Shown piece after piece: positions 42,618-53,527 of a stretch of 64,000 nucleotides of DNA (positions are counted from its first letter, which is position 1; every line of letters starts with the position of its first letter). Origin of the DNA: Haloarcula pelagica (lineage in GTDB: Archaea > Halobacteriota > Halobacteria > Halobacteriales > Haloarculaceae); the NCBI RefSeq assembly GCF_030127105.1, contig NZ_CP126162.1, positions 310,001 through 374,000 on the forward strand, in the 5' to 3' direction. The notes beneath the pieces are model-generated. The model saw only the letters and a program-made list of their open reading frames with translations, was not told where the DNA came from and searched no databases. The position numbers and the translations under genes are program-made.

Positions 42618-44756
42618 ATGTCAGACTCCGAAATACCACAGACACCCTCCGACGTGTCACAGGCCCGCGCCGTCCTCACGCGCTCGCCTGCGGAACGCGA
42701 GGCCGAGGGCATCGGGGCCGACGAGGTCGAGGCCGCGCTGGAGACGGTGCTCCGGGACGGGACCGCGGACGAGAAGACATTCGAGGGGTGTACGTTTCCG
42801 ACGCTGACCCTGGACTACGAGGTCATCCAGGGCGCCGACAACCACCCCGCGGTCTTCGAGAACTGTACCTTCGACGGCGGGATCAGTGCCGAAAAGGCCG
42901 ATATCGACATGCCGTTGCGGTTCCACGACTGTACGATCGGCGACCTGTTTCTCTACCACGCGCGTTTCGAGTACGACGTGGAGTTCGACGGCTCGACGTT
43001 CACGGGGACCGTCCAGGCAGACGAGACGCGGTTCGAACAGGACGCGGAGTTCGACGACGCCGTCTTCGAGGACCGGGTCGAACTCGTCGAGACCGACTTC
43101 TACGACGATACGAGCTTCGCCGGCGCGCAGTTCGAGGCCACGGCGTCGTTCCGGGGTTCGCAGTTCGAGGGCGAATCCAACGAACTCGACGACAACGTGA
43201 CCTTCGCGGGGGCCGTCTTCGAGGCCGAAGCGACCTTCGAGCAGGCCCACTTCGAGGCCAACCGGTTCGACGGCGCGACGTTCCAGGCCCCGGTGAACTT
43301 CACCGAGGTCCTGTTCGACCACGACACCGAGTTCGAGAACGTCACCTTCGAGGCCGACGCCACCTTCGACGAGATGGAGTGCAACGAGGACGCCGACTTC
43401 AGCGGGACCCACTGGGGCGGGACGGCGCAGTTCCGCGGTGCCGTGTTCAACGGCGGCGCTCGGACGATGGAGGACGACGCCTCGTTCGAAGGTGCCACCT
43501 TCGACGGCGACGCCCGGTTCGAGGAGGCCCAGTTCCGGTACAGCAACTTCACACAGGCCACGTTCGGGGCGGACGTGACGTTTCAGGAGACGCGGTTCCT
43601 CGGCGACGCCGACTTCAGGCAGGCCCGGTTCTCGGGACTGGCGGACTTCGACGAGACGCGGTTCCACCAGGAGGCGATCTTCACGGACAGTTCCTTCGAC
43701 GGCAGCGCACACTTCCGCGGCGCCGAGTTCGAGGGCCACGCGAACCAGCTCGAACAGAACGTCTCCTTCGACCGGGCCAGGTTCGGCGCTCCGGCCGATT
43801 TCAGCGGGGCGAAGTTCAGGTCGGTCTCGTTCGACGACACCGAGTTCGCGGCCGCGATGGACTTCTCGAACACCGAGTTCGCGGACGACGCGCGGTTCCT
43901 GTTGCGCGCCGTCGGCGACGACTCCTACGTCGACTTCACCGGCGCCTCGATCGAGGGCGGTTCGATCACCCAGCCCACAGAGGGGTGGGTCAGATACGAC
44001 TTCACCCGGGTGAGTCTCGGGGACATCGACCTCTCGGCCGAACGGGAGCGGGACCACCGCGAACTGTTCGATTACTTCCGGTTCTGTGAGACGGTCTTCG
44101 ACGAGTTCGACGGCAACGAGTTCGACTTCGAGGCCCACACCGACTACCTCGACCGCAACGGCTGGGACATCCACACCTTCAGCGACCCCGTCGACCGAGC
44201 CTACGCCATCGCTATGACTCCCGAAGCGATCGAGGCGACGTACCTCCGGGCGAAAAACAGCGCCTCTGCCGCCGGCGACATGAAAGCCGCGGGGGAGTTC
44301 CGCGTCAAGCGCCAGCAGTATGCCAGGAAAAAACACGTCAACATCGCGCTCGACGGCGGTGCGGGCGCCACCGCACGGGCGAAGAACGGAATCAGAGCCG
44401 TCGAGAACGCGTTCCTGGGTATCTCCTGTGGCTACGGAATGCGCATCTTCCGGATCTTCGGAGTGTTCGCCGTCGTCCCGGCGCTGTTCTCGCTGCTGTA
44501 CGCCTTCGGCGGGAAGGTGTTCGCGACGAGTGCGGCACAGCCGGCCTCTGTCACCGCGGCGCTGACCACGCCGGAGGGCCAAGCCGCGTTCTACAAACTC
44601 GTCTCGTTCAGTTACATCACGTTCCTGACCATCGGCTACGGGAACATCGGGCCGGTCGGCTGGGGTGCCCGGATCCTGGTCGCTCTGGAGGTGTACCTGA
44701 GTGTCATCCTCAGTGGCCTGGTCCTGTACGCGCTCATCAAGCGCTCGGAGATGTGA
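42618..44756 (+). CDS. Pentapeptide-repeat protein fused to K+-channel pore
   Basis: 712 residues. Residues ~60-450 are dozens of A(D/N)LXX-like repeats of the A.F(E/D).(A/T)F type, predicting a right-handed quadrilateral helix. After a helical linker (~residues 480-590) the C-terminus has one membrane helix (IFGVFAVVPALFSLLYAFG), a pore loop with SFSYITFLTIGYGNIGPVGW, and a second helix (ILVALEVYLSVILSGLVLYALI). TIGYGN is a K+-type selectivity filter. The build suggests a channel gated by, or anchoring, a cytosolic repeat domain. ATG 42618 is used since the earlier start adds only a few residues. Confidence 0.88.
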   Translation: MSDSEIPQTPSDVSQARAVLTRSPAEREAEGIGADEVEAALETVLRDGTADEKTFEGCTFPTLTLDYEVIQGADNHPAVFENCTFDGGISAEKADIDMPLRFHDCTIGDLFLYHARFEYDVEFDGSTFTGTVQADETRFEQDAEFDDAVFEDRVELVETDFYDDTSFAGAQFEATASFRGSQFEGESNELDDNVTFAGAVFEAEATFEQAHFEANRFDGATFQAPVNFTEVLFDHDTEFENVTFEADATFDEMECNEDADFSGTHWGGTAQFRGAVFNGGARTMEDDASFEGATFDGDARFEEAQFRYSNFTQATFGADVTFQETRFLGDADFRQARFSGLADFDETRFHQEAIFTDSSFDGSAHFRGAEFEGHANQLEQNVSFDRARFGAPADFSGAKFRSVSFDDTEFAAAMDFSNTEFADDARFLLRAVGDDSYVDFTGASIEGGSITQPTEGWVRYDFTRVSLGDIDLSAERERDHRELFDYFRFCETVFDEFDGNEFDFEAHTDYLDRNGWDIHTFSDPVDRAYAIAMTPEAIEATYLRAKNSASAAGDMKAAGEFRVKRQQYARKKHVNIALDGGAGATARAKNGIRAVENAFLGISCGYGMRIFRIFGVFAVVPALFSLLYAFGGKVFATSAAQPASVTAALTTPEGQAAFYKLVSFSYITFLTIGYGNIGPVGWGARILVALEVYLSVILSGLVLYALIKRSEM

Positions 44757-44785
44757 GACGCCGCGGTCCGACAGATCCCGTCGAA

Positions 44786-44807
44786 GTTCCACGGTGGCCC
44801 GTGGAAC
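44786..44807. repeat. Perfect hairpin GTTCCACGG-TGGC-CCGTGGAAC
   Basis: Nine-bp stem, 4-nt loop, 29 bases after the stop of the channel gene; could act as a terminator or RNA stabiliser. Confidence 0.7.
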
Positions 44808-44823
44808 GGAGTACACACACGCT

Positions 44824-44842
44824 GACAGACGGTTCGTCTGTC
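44824..44842. repeat. Perfect hairpin GACAGACG-GTT-CGTCTGTC
   Basis: Eight-bp stem with a 3-nt loop, 16 bases after the previous hairpin. Confidence 0.7.
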
Positions 44843-44852
44843 GGTGCAATTG

Positions 44853-44870
44853 TTACTACAGAAGTAGTAA
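44853..44870. repeat. Perfect hairpin TTACTAC-AGAA-GTAGTAA
   Basis: Seven-bp AT-rich stem with a 4-nt loop, followed by ATAAAACC; the palindrome plus AT-rich flank could equally be an operator. Confidence 0.65.
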
Positions 44871-45066
44871 ATAAAACCTTGCCGGTTCGGTGGCAGGTGC
44901 AACTCTGTCCGCGGATGCCCGTGGCCCTGACACGTCTCTATCAGCTCGAAACCCATATCCGGACTTTTCGGATCGATATACTCGGTAAAGAGCCTGCAAA
45001 CGACACGAAATGGTCTGAGATTACTTTCGAGAGGACTAGGAGGCCGACAAAAGCGGTTCAGGCGCG

Positions 45067-45085
45067 CTCGAATCCGCGATTCGAG
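45067..45085. repeat. Perfect hairpin CTCGAATC-CGC-GATTCGAG
   Basis: Eight-bp stem with a 3-nt loop in the middle of the spacer, far from either gene end. Confidence 0.65.
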
Positions 45086-45228
45086 TCTATACGCTCAGTC
45101 AGATCGGTGGGGCGGTCGACGAGTCACTCTCTGCGATGATTGCTCGGGCTGGCAGTCACACGGAACTGTGATGGCACGTCGGGTACGGACCGACGGCGGC
45201 TGTCACACTGTCTGTCTGGTCTGTTTGG

Positions 45229-46296
45229 TCACTTCGCGGCGACCTGTCGGCTCCAGTCCTCCCGCCAGGTGTCGAGGTTCTCGGCCAGCGCGTCGTAGCC
45301 GAACTGGACCGGCTCCTCGGGGACGTGGGCGTACTGTGCGAACTCCTCGGGGAGCGAGGCGTTCGAGACGGTCGGCAGGCCGACGTTCTTGACTGCGACC
45401 TCCTGCTGGACGGCGGGGTCGAGCATGAACGAAGTGAACGTGTCGACCAGTTCGTCGCGGTCCGTCGCCGCGAACTTCGCGGTCCCGTCGACGTAGGCGT
45501 ACCCCTGGTCGTTGGGGAAGGCGATCTGGTGGCGGGCCATGTCCTGATTCTCGGCGGCGGCGTACACCTGGTCGGTGGAGTAGGAGACGACCATCGGCTT
45601 TTCTTCTTCGGAGTACGCGGCGTAGGCGTCGCCCCACGAACCGAGGATAGTGACGTTGTTGTCCATGAGGTCGGCCCAGTAGTCGAGGTAGCTGTCCGCT
45701 CCGACCGTGTTGATCGTCCACAGCAGAAAGAGGAGGCCGGTCGTCGTGCTCTGTGGGTTCGCCAGCAGCAGGGTGTCGGCGTACTCCTCGGTGGTCAGCG
45801 CGTCGAGGGTCTCGGGGGGCGAGACGACCCCTTCGTCGTAGACGAAACTGACGTAGGAGGCCCCCGTCGGGATGACGCGGTCCTGCGGGTCGAACTGGTA
45901 GGCGTCGACGACGTTGTCGCTGTTCTCGACAGCGCTCGTGTCGTAGGAGGTAAAGAGCGGGTCGTCGAGTTCCTGGTCGGCGTTGACCAGATCCGGTGCC
46001 GTGACCCCGACGAAGGCGTCGGCGCCCAGGTCCGCGCCCTGTTGTTGGCGCTGGAAGAAGTGCTGGAGGCCGCCGTCGGGGACGACCCACTCAAGCGTGA
46101 GGTCGTGGCGGGACTCGAACTCCTCTTTGACCCAGTCGCCGGCGCTGGTGCTCGGTGCGTCGATGAAGGAGTTGTACGTCGCCACCCGGACGGTGTCGTA
46201 CGAACTCGACGAGGAGGACGAGGCCCCCATACAGCCGGCGGTCCCCAGCGCCGCTGCGCCGCCGACGGCCTTCAGGAACGAACGGCGCCGTGTCAT
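45229..46296 (-). CDS. thiB: Thiamine ABC transporter substrate-binding protein
   Basis: 355 residues. Tat/lipobox signal (RRRSFLKAVGGAAALGTAGCMG), a Ser-rich spacer, then the ThiB pattern: TVRVATYNSFIDAPSTSAGDWVKEEFE, LQHFFQRQQQGADLGADAFVGV and WREDW near the end. It should capture thiamine outside the cell. No permease or ATPase gene follows, since the next gene downstream is on the other strand, so transport must use components encoded elsewhere. It overlaps the thiamine-binding MTH1187-like gene by four bases. Confidence 0.82.
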   Translation of the reverse strand: MTRRRSFLKAVGGAAALGTAGCMGASSSSSSSYDTVRVATYNSFIDAPSTSAGDWVKEEFESRHDLTLEWVVPDGGLQHFFQRQQQGADLGADAFVGVTAPDLVNADQELDDPLFTSYDTSAVENSDNVVDAYQFDPQDRVIPTGASYVSFVYDEGVVSPPETLDALTTEEYADTLLLANPQSTTTGLLFLLWTINTVGADSYLDYWADLMDNNVTILGSWGDAYAAYSEEEKPMVVSYSTDQVYAAAENQDMARHQIAFPNDQGYAYVDGTAKFAATDRDELVDTFTSFMLDPAVQQEVAVKNVGLPTVSNASLPEEFAQYAHVPEEPVQFGYDALAENLDTWREDWSRQVAAK

Positions 46297-46613
46297 CGCT
46301 GACTCCGTGCCGTCCGGCCCAGGTGTGTCTCGACCCGCTCGACTTTCTCCTCGACATCGAGCGACTCCTCCCGGAAGTGGTCGATCTTGAGGTTCGTGAT
46401 CGTCCGCGAGGCGTCGACCGCCTCCGTGGCGGCCTGTGCCGCGGCGAACACTTCGCTCAGTTCCTCGGCCTGGATCGTCGTCTCCATCGGATTCGTCTCG
46501 TACTCGACATCGAACGCCTCCAGCGCGTCGATGGCGTTGGCGATCTCGGCGTCGAAGTCCGCGTCCGCGTCGTCCAGCGGCGCGACCGACAACATCGCAG
46601 TGACAGTCATCAT
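46293..46613 (-). CDS. MTH1187/YkoF-like thiamine-binding protein
   Basis: 106 residues from ATG 46613 (an ATG at 46610 is equivalent). VTAMLSVAPLDDADADFDAEIANAIDALEAFDVEYETNPMETTIQAE matches the DUF77/thiamine-binding protein family, which forms small ferredoxin-like dimers. Overlap with thiB supports a thiamine role, perhaps as a cytosolic carrier or sensor. Confidence 0.78.
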   Translation of the reverse strand: MMTVTAMLSVAPLDDADADFDAEIANAIDALEAFDVEYETNPMETTIQAEELSEVFAAAQAATEAVDASRTITNLKIDHFREESLDVEEKVERVETHLGRTARSQR

Positions 46614-46734
46614 CGGATACTGGGGACACTGGGTGATATAAGCCAGTGGTTCGAGGAACGGACAGAACTTCGACACGATCGCCGGGGCGGACGAGACACA
46701 GGACACTTGTCGCCGTCACGCGGAGAGGAGGCCG

Positions 46735-47754
46735 ATGACTGATCGCGGGAAAATCGACAGTCGGGTCTTCGAGGAGGTTATCGCACCGAAACTGGGGGCC
46801 GACCGGGACGATGTCGCGCTCGGGCCGCGCCACGGTGTCGACTTCGGTGTGCTCTCGATCGGCGACCGGGCCGTCGCTGTCGCGACCGACCCCGTCTCGA
46901 TCCTGCCGGCCCTGGGTTTCGAGCGCTCCGGCCGTCTGGCGCTCGACATCGTCCTCACCGATGTCGCGGTCTCCGGGCTGGCTCCGACCCATTTCGCCAT
47001 CACGCTGACGCTCCCGACGGAGATGACCGACGCGCAACTGGCCGCGACCTGGGACGGCATCCACCAGCACGCACGCGAGTTGGGTGTGAGTATCGTCGGC
47101 GGCCACACGGCCAGATACGAGGGGGTCGACTACTCCTGGGTCGGCGGCGGGACGGCGCTAGGCGTCGGCGCACACGAGGACGTGATCCGGCCCGACGGCG
47201 CCCGCCCGGGCGACGACATCGTGCTCTCGACGGGACCGGCCGCGGAGGTCGCCGGCCTGTTCGCGACCCTGTTCCCCGAGGCGCTCGATCTGCCCGCGGA
47301 GACGGTCGCGACGGCCCAGGAGCGCGTCGACGACATCCTCGCCGTCGCCGACGCCCGCACGATCACCGATGCCTGTACTCCCACGGCGCTACACGACGCC
47401 ACCGAGGGCGGGGTGGTCGGGGGCCTCACGGAGATGGCGACCGGCGCGGGCGTCGTCTTCGATGTCGAGCGCGGGGCCGCACCCGTCCGACCGGGCGTCG
47501 AAGCCGTCTGTCGCGCCGCGGGGGTCGACCCCTGGCTGGTCACGAGCGCGGGGACGCTCCTGGTGACCGCCCCGCCGGAACAGGCTCGCCAAGCAGTCGA
47601 GGCCCTGGACGCCACTGGGACACCGGCGTCGGTCGTCGGTACCGTCCGCGACGCCGCCGGGGACGAACCCGGACTGGTCCTCGACGGTGACCGGGTCGAG
47701 CAGCCGGCGTCCGACCCCTCGTGGGACGCGATGGCGGCTCTCGGGGAGCGGTGA
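46735..47754 (+). CDS. AIR synthase-related (PurM/HypE/ThiL superfamily) protein
   Basis: 339 residues with the two-domain PurM fold: VAVATDPVSILPALGFERSGRLALDIVLTDVAVSGLAPTHF, VSIVGGHTARYEGVDYSWVGGGTALG, and in domain 2 DACTPTALHDATEGGVVGGLTEMA. The ATP-site Asp and GGHT blocks are present. Members include HypE (hydrogenase maturation), ThiL (thiamine-phosphate kinase) and SelD. HypE-like annotation is usual, yet no hydrogenase genes are near, while a thiamine-binding pair is divergent from it. Exact reaction unknown. Confidence 0.8.
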   Translation: MTDRGKIDSRVFEEVIAPKLGADRDDVALGPRHGVDFGVLSIGDRAVAVATDPVSILPALGFERSGRLALDIVLTDVAVSGLAPTHFAITLTLPTEMTDAQLAATWDGIHQHARELGVSIVGGHTARYEGVDYSWVGGGTALGVGAHEDVIRPDGARPGDDIVLSTGPAAEVAGLFATLFPEALDLPAETVATAQERVDDILAVADARTITDACTPTALHDATEGGVVGGLTEMATGAGVVFDVERGAAPVRPGVEAVCRAAGVDPWLVTSAGTLLVTAPPEQARQAVEALDATGTPASVVGTVRDAAGDEPGLVLDGDRVEQPASDPSWDAMAALGER

Positions 47755-48280
47755 CGACGGCTCACGCCCGCTGTGCTGACGGGCTGTTGCTCGGCCGCGG
47801 AACCACCATACGCCACGCCGGTCCGCTGGAAGTACAGAAAGCTTATGGCCGTTCTTTCGGTACGTCCGGATCGGGTCCCGGTTCCCGCTCCCTACGTCGA
47901 ACACACGCTCCTCCACCCCCTCGGCATCCGGGACCCGCCCGGCTGGGGACACGTGCGGCAGGTGGACTGCGAGGGTGTCATGTCCCTCGGACGGCCGACA
48001 ACGGCCGCCGAGTCCGATCTGGGTGCCCATCGGGGTACAACAGCCGAGTGGATCGGTGGGTGATCCCTTTCTTTCCCGGTGGCGCGGTCACCGCGTGGGC
48101 GAAACTCCCGAAGTGGTGCCAGCCGACGCTGCCCGGTCAGCATACCCAACTACGTCAGTCCGGCAGCTCCGCACTCGTCCGCATTCCAGTGCCGAGGGCG
48201 AGTAGCCGTTCTACCCGTCGTCGATCAGTCCCGGAGAGCACCGGCCCCGAAGCGGGCCTCCCGGACCATCGCGTCGCCGA
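47755..48280. other. 526-bp spacer, no supported gene
   Basis: Lies between the PurM-like gene and the end of katG. A 72-codon ORF from ATG 47845 is open but shows no recognisable domain, and its codon pattern is weak. It may hold a lost gene or the termination region of both neighbours. Confidence 0.4.
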
Positions 48281-50488
<2,208 letters not shown>

Positions 50489-50633
50489 TTATGCGACTAG
50501 CGAAGTCGACGCCGGAAACGTCGCCCTGTCGCGGGGGGCGTGCCCCGTCGAGCCGACCGGGCCAGCCGTCACGGCTCTCGGTGTGTGGGATCGGTCCACT
50601 CCATATATGTAAGTCCAGACTCACGTTCGCAGT

Positions 50634-51323
50634 ATGTCCTCGTCGACTCGTGATGACCGAGCGGGCTCGCGTCGGGACAGCGTCGCCGTCGTCGTGGGGC
50701 TGCTCGTCTCCCTGTTCGGGGCGCCGTTGCTCGGACTGCTCGACCTGCCACGGTGGGCCGACGCGACGGCGACGCGGTCGTTTCTGGCGAACTCGCTGTC
50801 GAGCTGGGTCCTGGTCGGTCTGGTCTTCGTGATCGTCCTGTACGGCGAGAGGCGTCGATTGCGTTCGATCGGGCTCCGGTTCCCGACACGCGGGGAGGCA
50901 GCCGTCGGACTCGGCGCTGGCTTCGCCGGTGTCGTCCTCGGGCTGATCACGACCGGCGTCGCTGTCGTGACGTTACAGCTGGAGCAACCGGAGACGCTGT
51001 CGGTCCTCGGCCAGCTCTCGGTCCCGGTGCAGCTAGCCATCGTCGGGACGGCCGTCGTCACAGAGGAGATCCTCTGGCGTGGCTACCCTATCGAACGCCT
51101 GACCGAGGTGACCGGTACGGTCTGGATCGGCGCCGCTGTCAGCGGAGTAATCTTCCTCGCCGTCCACGTCCCCGCCTGGGGCCTCGTCGGGGCGATTCCG
51201 CAGACGGTTTTCACACTCGTCCTCGTGGCCGTGTACGTCTGGTCACGGAACGTCGTGGCGTGTATGCTCACCCACGGCGTCATCAACGGCCTCATGATTC
51301 TCGTGTTACCCGCGGTCCTCTGA
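50634..51323 (+). CDS. CPBP intramembrane metalloprotease
   Basis: 229 residues with about six to seven helices. VVTEEILWRGYPIERL holds the EExxxR-type motif 1, VIFLAVHVPAWG motif 2 with His, and ACMLTHGVINGLMI motif 3 with His/Asn. This is the Abi/CAAX-protease family; archaeal substrates are mostly unknown. A CCATATATG box at 50601-50609 about 27 bases upstream suggests a leaderless transcript divergent from katG. Confidence 0.9.
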   Translation: MSSSTRDDRAGSRRDSVAVVVGLLVSLFGAPLLGLLDLPRWADATATRSFLANSLSSWVLVGLVFVIVLYGERRRLRSIGLRFPTRGEAAVGLGAGFAGVVLGLITTGVAVVTLQLEQPETLSVLGQLSVPVQLAIVGTAVVTEEILWRGYPIERLTEVTGTVWIGAAVSGVIFLAVHVPAWGLVGAIPQTVFTLVLVAVYVWSRNVVACMLTHGVINGLMILVLPAVL

Positions 51324-51396
51324 CCGACCACCCGCTCGGTCGAACCCCGTGCCGCACCGAGTACACGTCCACGCGAGGCCTTCTTCGCCGCGTCGG

Positions 51397-52590
51397 TTAT
51401 CCTTCGACCCCGTCGGTGATGACCCGCGCGAGATGGTCCCGGTCGAACAGTTCGGCTTCGCTGAACCGTTCCGGGAAGTACCCCTTCGCGTAGCGCTCGA
51501 TCATGAACAGGTTGTGCAGTGGACCGCTGTAGATCGGGCCGCCACGGAACACGCGGTCGTTCTCGACGGCCGTCAACTGGCTCCCGAGTTCGTGGTCGCG
51601 CAGGTGCGAGACGACGGCGTCCTCGAACTCCGCGCGGGTCAGCCCCTGCTTGTGGTACCGCACAAGCAGTGAATCCGGATCGACTTCCAGGAGCGCCTCG
51701 TAGTCGATGGTCCCCGTATCGCTGGTCGACAGCCCGTCGATGTCCGTCCCGGCGAAGGCGTCGGAGAGTCCCAGCGTGTGGAAGTGTTCCTTGTTGGCGC
51801 CGTTGCCCGCGAGCCGGTATGGCGTGAACTCCTCCGGTTCCTGCCCGCCGAACACCAGCGCCGCGTCGGGGCGGTCGTCCGGTGCGGGCAGCCGGGACTG
51901 GACCGTCGCCACGAGGTCCTCGTGGATCGCGTTGATCGCCTCGAAACGTGCCTGCGCTTGAAAGACGGCCGCGACCTTCTCGAAGGCTTCGTACAGTGAG
52001 TAGTACCGATAGTCGTGCCAGGAGTCCGTCCGGCGGAAGATGACGTTCCCCAGGAACGGGGCGACGTTGTCCCTGATCTCGCCGAGATCCGTCCGGTCCC
52101 AGGCCTGGAACCAGTCGGTCAGCGCGTGGGGGTCGATCAGATGCAGGTCCGCGTCGATCTCGTAGAACAGCTCCTTCGAAATCCCGTCGTTCCACAACTG
52201 CGTGAGCCCGTCGAGATCGATCGAGACGCCGTCCAGTTGATCGTAGTGCAGCGTCTTGTACCGGCCGCGATACCAGATCGATTCGGCGGCGTCGGCCTCC
52301 CCCAGTGCGACCAGCATGTCGATGTAGTCTGCGGTGAAGGGTGCGACAGACTGGGGGACGCTATCGAACTCGACGGCCCCGACGGGGTCCATCGTCACCG
52401 AGTAGCTGTCGTCGTCGGTGCCGGTCGTCGTCGGGGTAGTGGTGTCGGTCACCTGCTCTCCGGTGGGCGTCGACTCGGAGCCGCTGGTACCGGTACAGCC
52501 GGCCAGCAAGCCGCCGCCGACGATTGCGCCGCCGTATTTGACGTACTCTCGCCGCGTCGGACCCGTTCGGTCGGGTTCATTCTCTGTCAT
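51397..52590 (-). CDS. ABC importer substrate-binding protein (iron-siderophore/cobalamin type)
   Basis: 397 residues. Tat/lipobox signal RREYVKYGGAIVGGGLLAGCTG. A BtuF/FepB-type body contains FDSVPQSVAPFTADYIDMLVALG, VFGGQEPEEFTPY and EALLEVDPDSLLVRYHK. It captures a ferric siderophore, haem or cobalamin outside the cell. It is the last gene of the importer set, 56 bases after the ATPase, and has its own DtxR-like palindrome between box and start. Closely paralogous to 54645-55886. Confidence 0.88.
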   Translation of the reverse strand: MTENEPDRTGPTRREYVKYGGAIVGGGLLAGCTGTSGSESTPTGEQVTDTTTPTTTGTDDDSYSVTMDPVGAVEFDSVPQSVAPFTADYIDMLVALGEADAAESIWYRGRYKTLHYDQLDGVSIDLDGLTQLWNDGISKELFYEIDADLHLIDPHALTDWFQAWDRTDLGEIRDNVAPFLGNVIFRRTDSWHDYRYYSLYEAFEKVAAVFQAQARFEAINAIHEDLVATVQSRLPAPDDRPDAALVFGGQEPEEFTPYRLAGNGANKEHFHTLGLSDAFAGTDIDGLSTSDTGTIDYEALLEVDPDSLLVRYHKQGLTRAEFEDAVVSHLRDHELGSQLTAVENDRVFRGGPIYSGPLHNLFMIERYAKGYFPERFSEAELFDRDHLARVITDGVEG

Positions 52591-52595
52591 AGTTT

Positions 52596-52609
52596 TTAGG
52601 CCAACCTAA
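52596..52609. promoter_or_regulatory. DtxR/IdeR-like operator TTAGGCCAACCTAA
   Basis: A palindrome with arms TTAGG/CCTAA, five bases before the ATG at 52590, matching the core of the DtxR/IdeR consensus. The position at the start of a probably leaderless message implies repression when iron is plentiful. Confidence 0.72.
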
Positions 52610-52645
52610 AATCAGTAAAGTCCATCGGTATCCGACGACCGTGTG

Positions 52646-53527
52646 TCAGTGGTCGGACTCGTCGTCGTGGCGCGCTCGGAGCGGTTCGATCCGTGGGCCG
52701 CGCGGTGTCTGCTCGACTTCGGCCTCGATCTCGAACACCTCCGCGAGCAGGTCCTCGGTGACGACTTCCGCCGGTGTCCCGCGGGCTTGGATCTCGCCGT
52801 CGCCGAGCGCGACCATCTCGTCGGCGAGCCGGGCCGCCTGCTCGATGTCGTGCAGGACGACCACCACCGTAATCTCGCTCTCCTCGCGCAGCGTCTCGAT
52901 GATCTCCATGACCTCAAGTTGGTGATGGAGGTCCAGAAACGTCGTCGGCTCGTCCAGTAGCAGCACGTCGGTGTCCTGAGCCAGTACCATCGCGATCCAG
53001 GCGAGCTGTTTCTGGCCGCCGCTCAACTGCCCGACCTCCCGATCACGCAGGTGGCCGCAGCCGGCGAGGTCGATCGCCCGTTCGACCGCGCGCTGGTCGG
53101 CCTCGGTGGTGCCCTCGAAGAACCCACGGTGTGGATAGCGACCGTGATACACCAGTTCCTCGACGGTGATGCTGTCGGGCGAAGTGCTCTCCTGGGAGAG
53201 CAGCCCCAGCGTCCGTGCGAACTCCTTCTTGTCGAACGACTGGAGCGCCTGGCCGTCGATTCGGACGGTTCCAGCGTCGGGCGACAGCTGGTCGGCCAGC
53301 CCCTTCAACAGCGTACTCTTCCCCGAGCCGTTCGGGCCGACCAGCGCCGTCACCGCGCCGGGCGTGGCCGTGACCGACTCGCCGTCGATCACCGGGCTGT
53401 CGCTGCCCGGGTACGAGAGGACGAGCTCCTCCCCGTCGACTCTCCCATCAGTGGCACTGTCGCCACTGGCTGTCGCCGTCGCGTCGGTCGGTTCTACCCG
53501 GTTCGTTCGTTGTTGTCTCGGTGGCAT
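52646..53527 (-). CDS. ABC importer ATP-binding protein (FecE/FepC type)
   Basis: 293 residues. Walker A GPNGSGKSTLLKG, Q-loop around LGLLSQESTSP, signature LSGGQKQLAWIAM, Walker B DVLLLDEPT and a switch His in VVVVLHDIEQ. It powers import of iron complexes or cobalamin. The ATG shares a base with the permease stop (TGATG), so translation is coupled. An acidic N-terminal extension of ~30 residues is haloarchaeal in style. Confidence 0.95.
   Translation of the reverse strand: MPPRQQRTNRVEPTDATATASGDSATDGRVDGEELVLSYPGSDSPVIDGESVTATPGAVTALVGPNGSGKSTLLKGLADQLSPDAGTVRIDGQALQSFDKKEFARTLGLLSQESTSPDSITVEELVYHGRYPHRGFFEGTTEADQRAVERAIDLAGCGHLRDREVGQLSGGQKQLAWIAMVLAQDTDVLLLDEPTTFLDLHHQLEVMEIIETLREESEITVVVVLHDIEQAARLADEMVALGDGEIQARGTPAEVVTEDLLAEVFEIEAEVEQTPRGPRIEPLRARHDDESDH

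Larger units (their letters stand above)
44757..45228. other. 472-bp spacer with four perfect hairpins
   Basis: No gene is supported here. Four perfect inverted repeats lie at 44786-44807, 44824-44842, 44853-44870 and 45067-45085. The first three are spaced 16 and 10 bases apart directly after the channel gene. The region may be a structured 3' UTR, a non-coding RNA or a set of operators. Confidence 0.55.

Noticed and set aside
42657-44849. 730-codon ORF antisense to the channel gene
   Set aside because: It mirrors the pentapeptide repeats; the plus strand has the clear repeat and pore motifs.
47845-48063. 72-codon ORF before katG end
   Set aside because: No recognisable family, weak codon bias and no promoter at the right distance.
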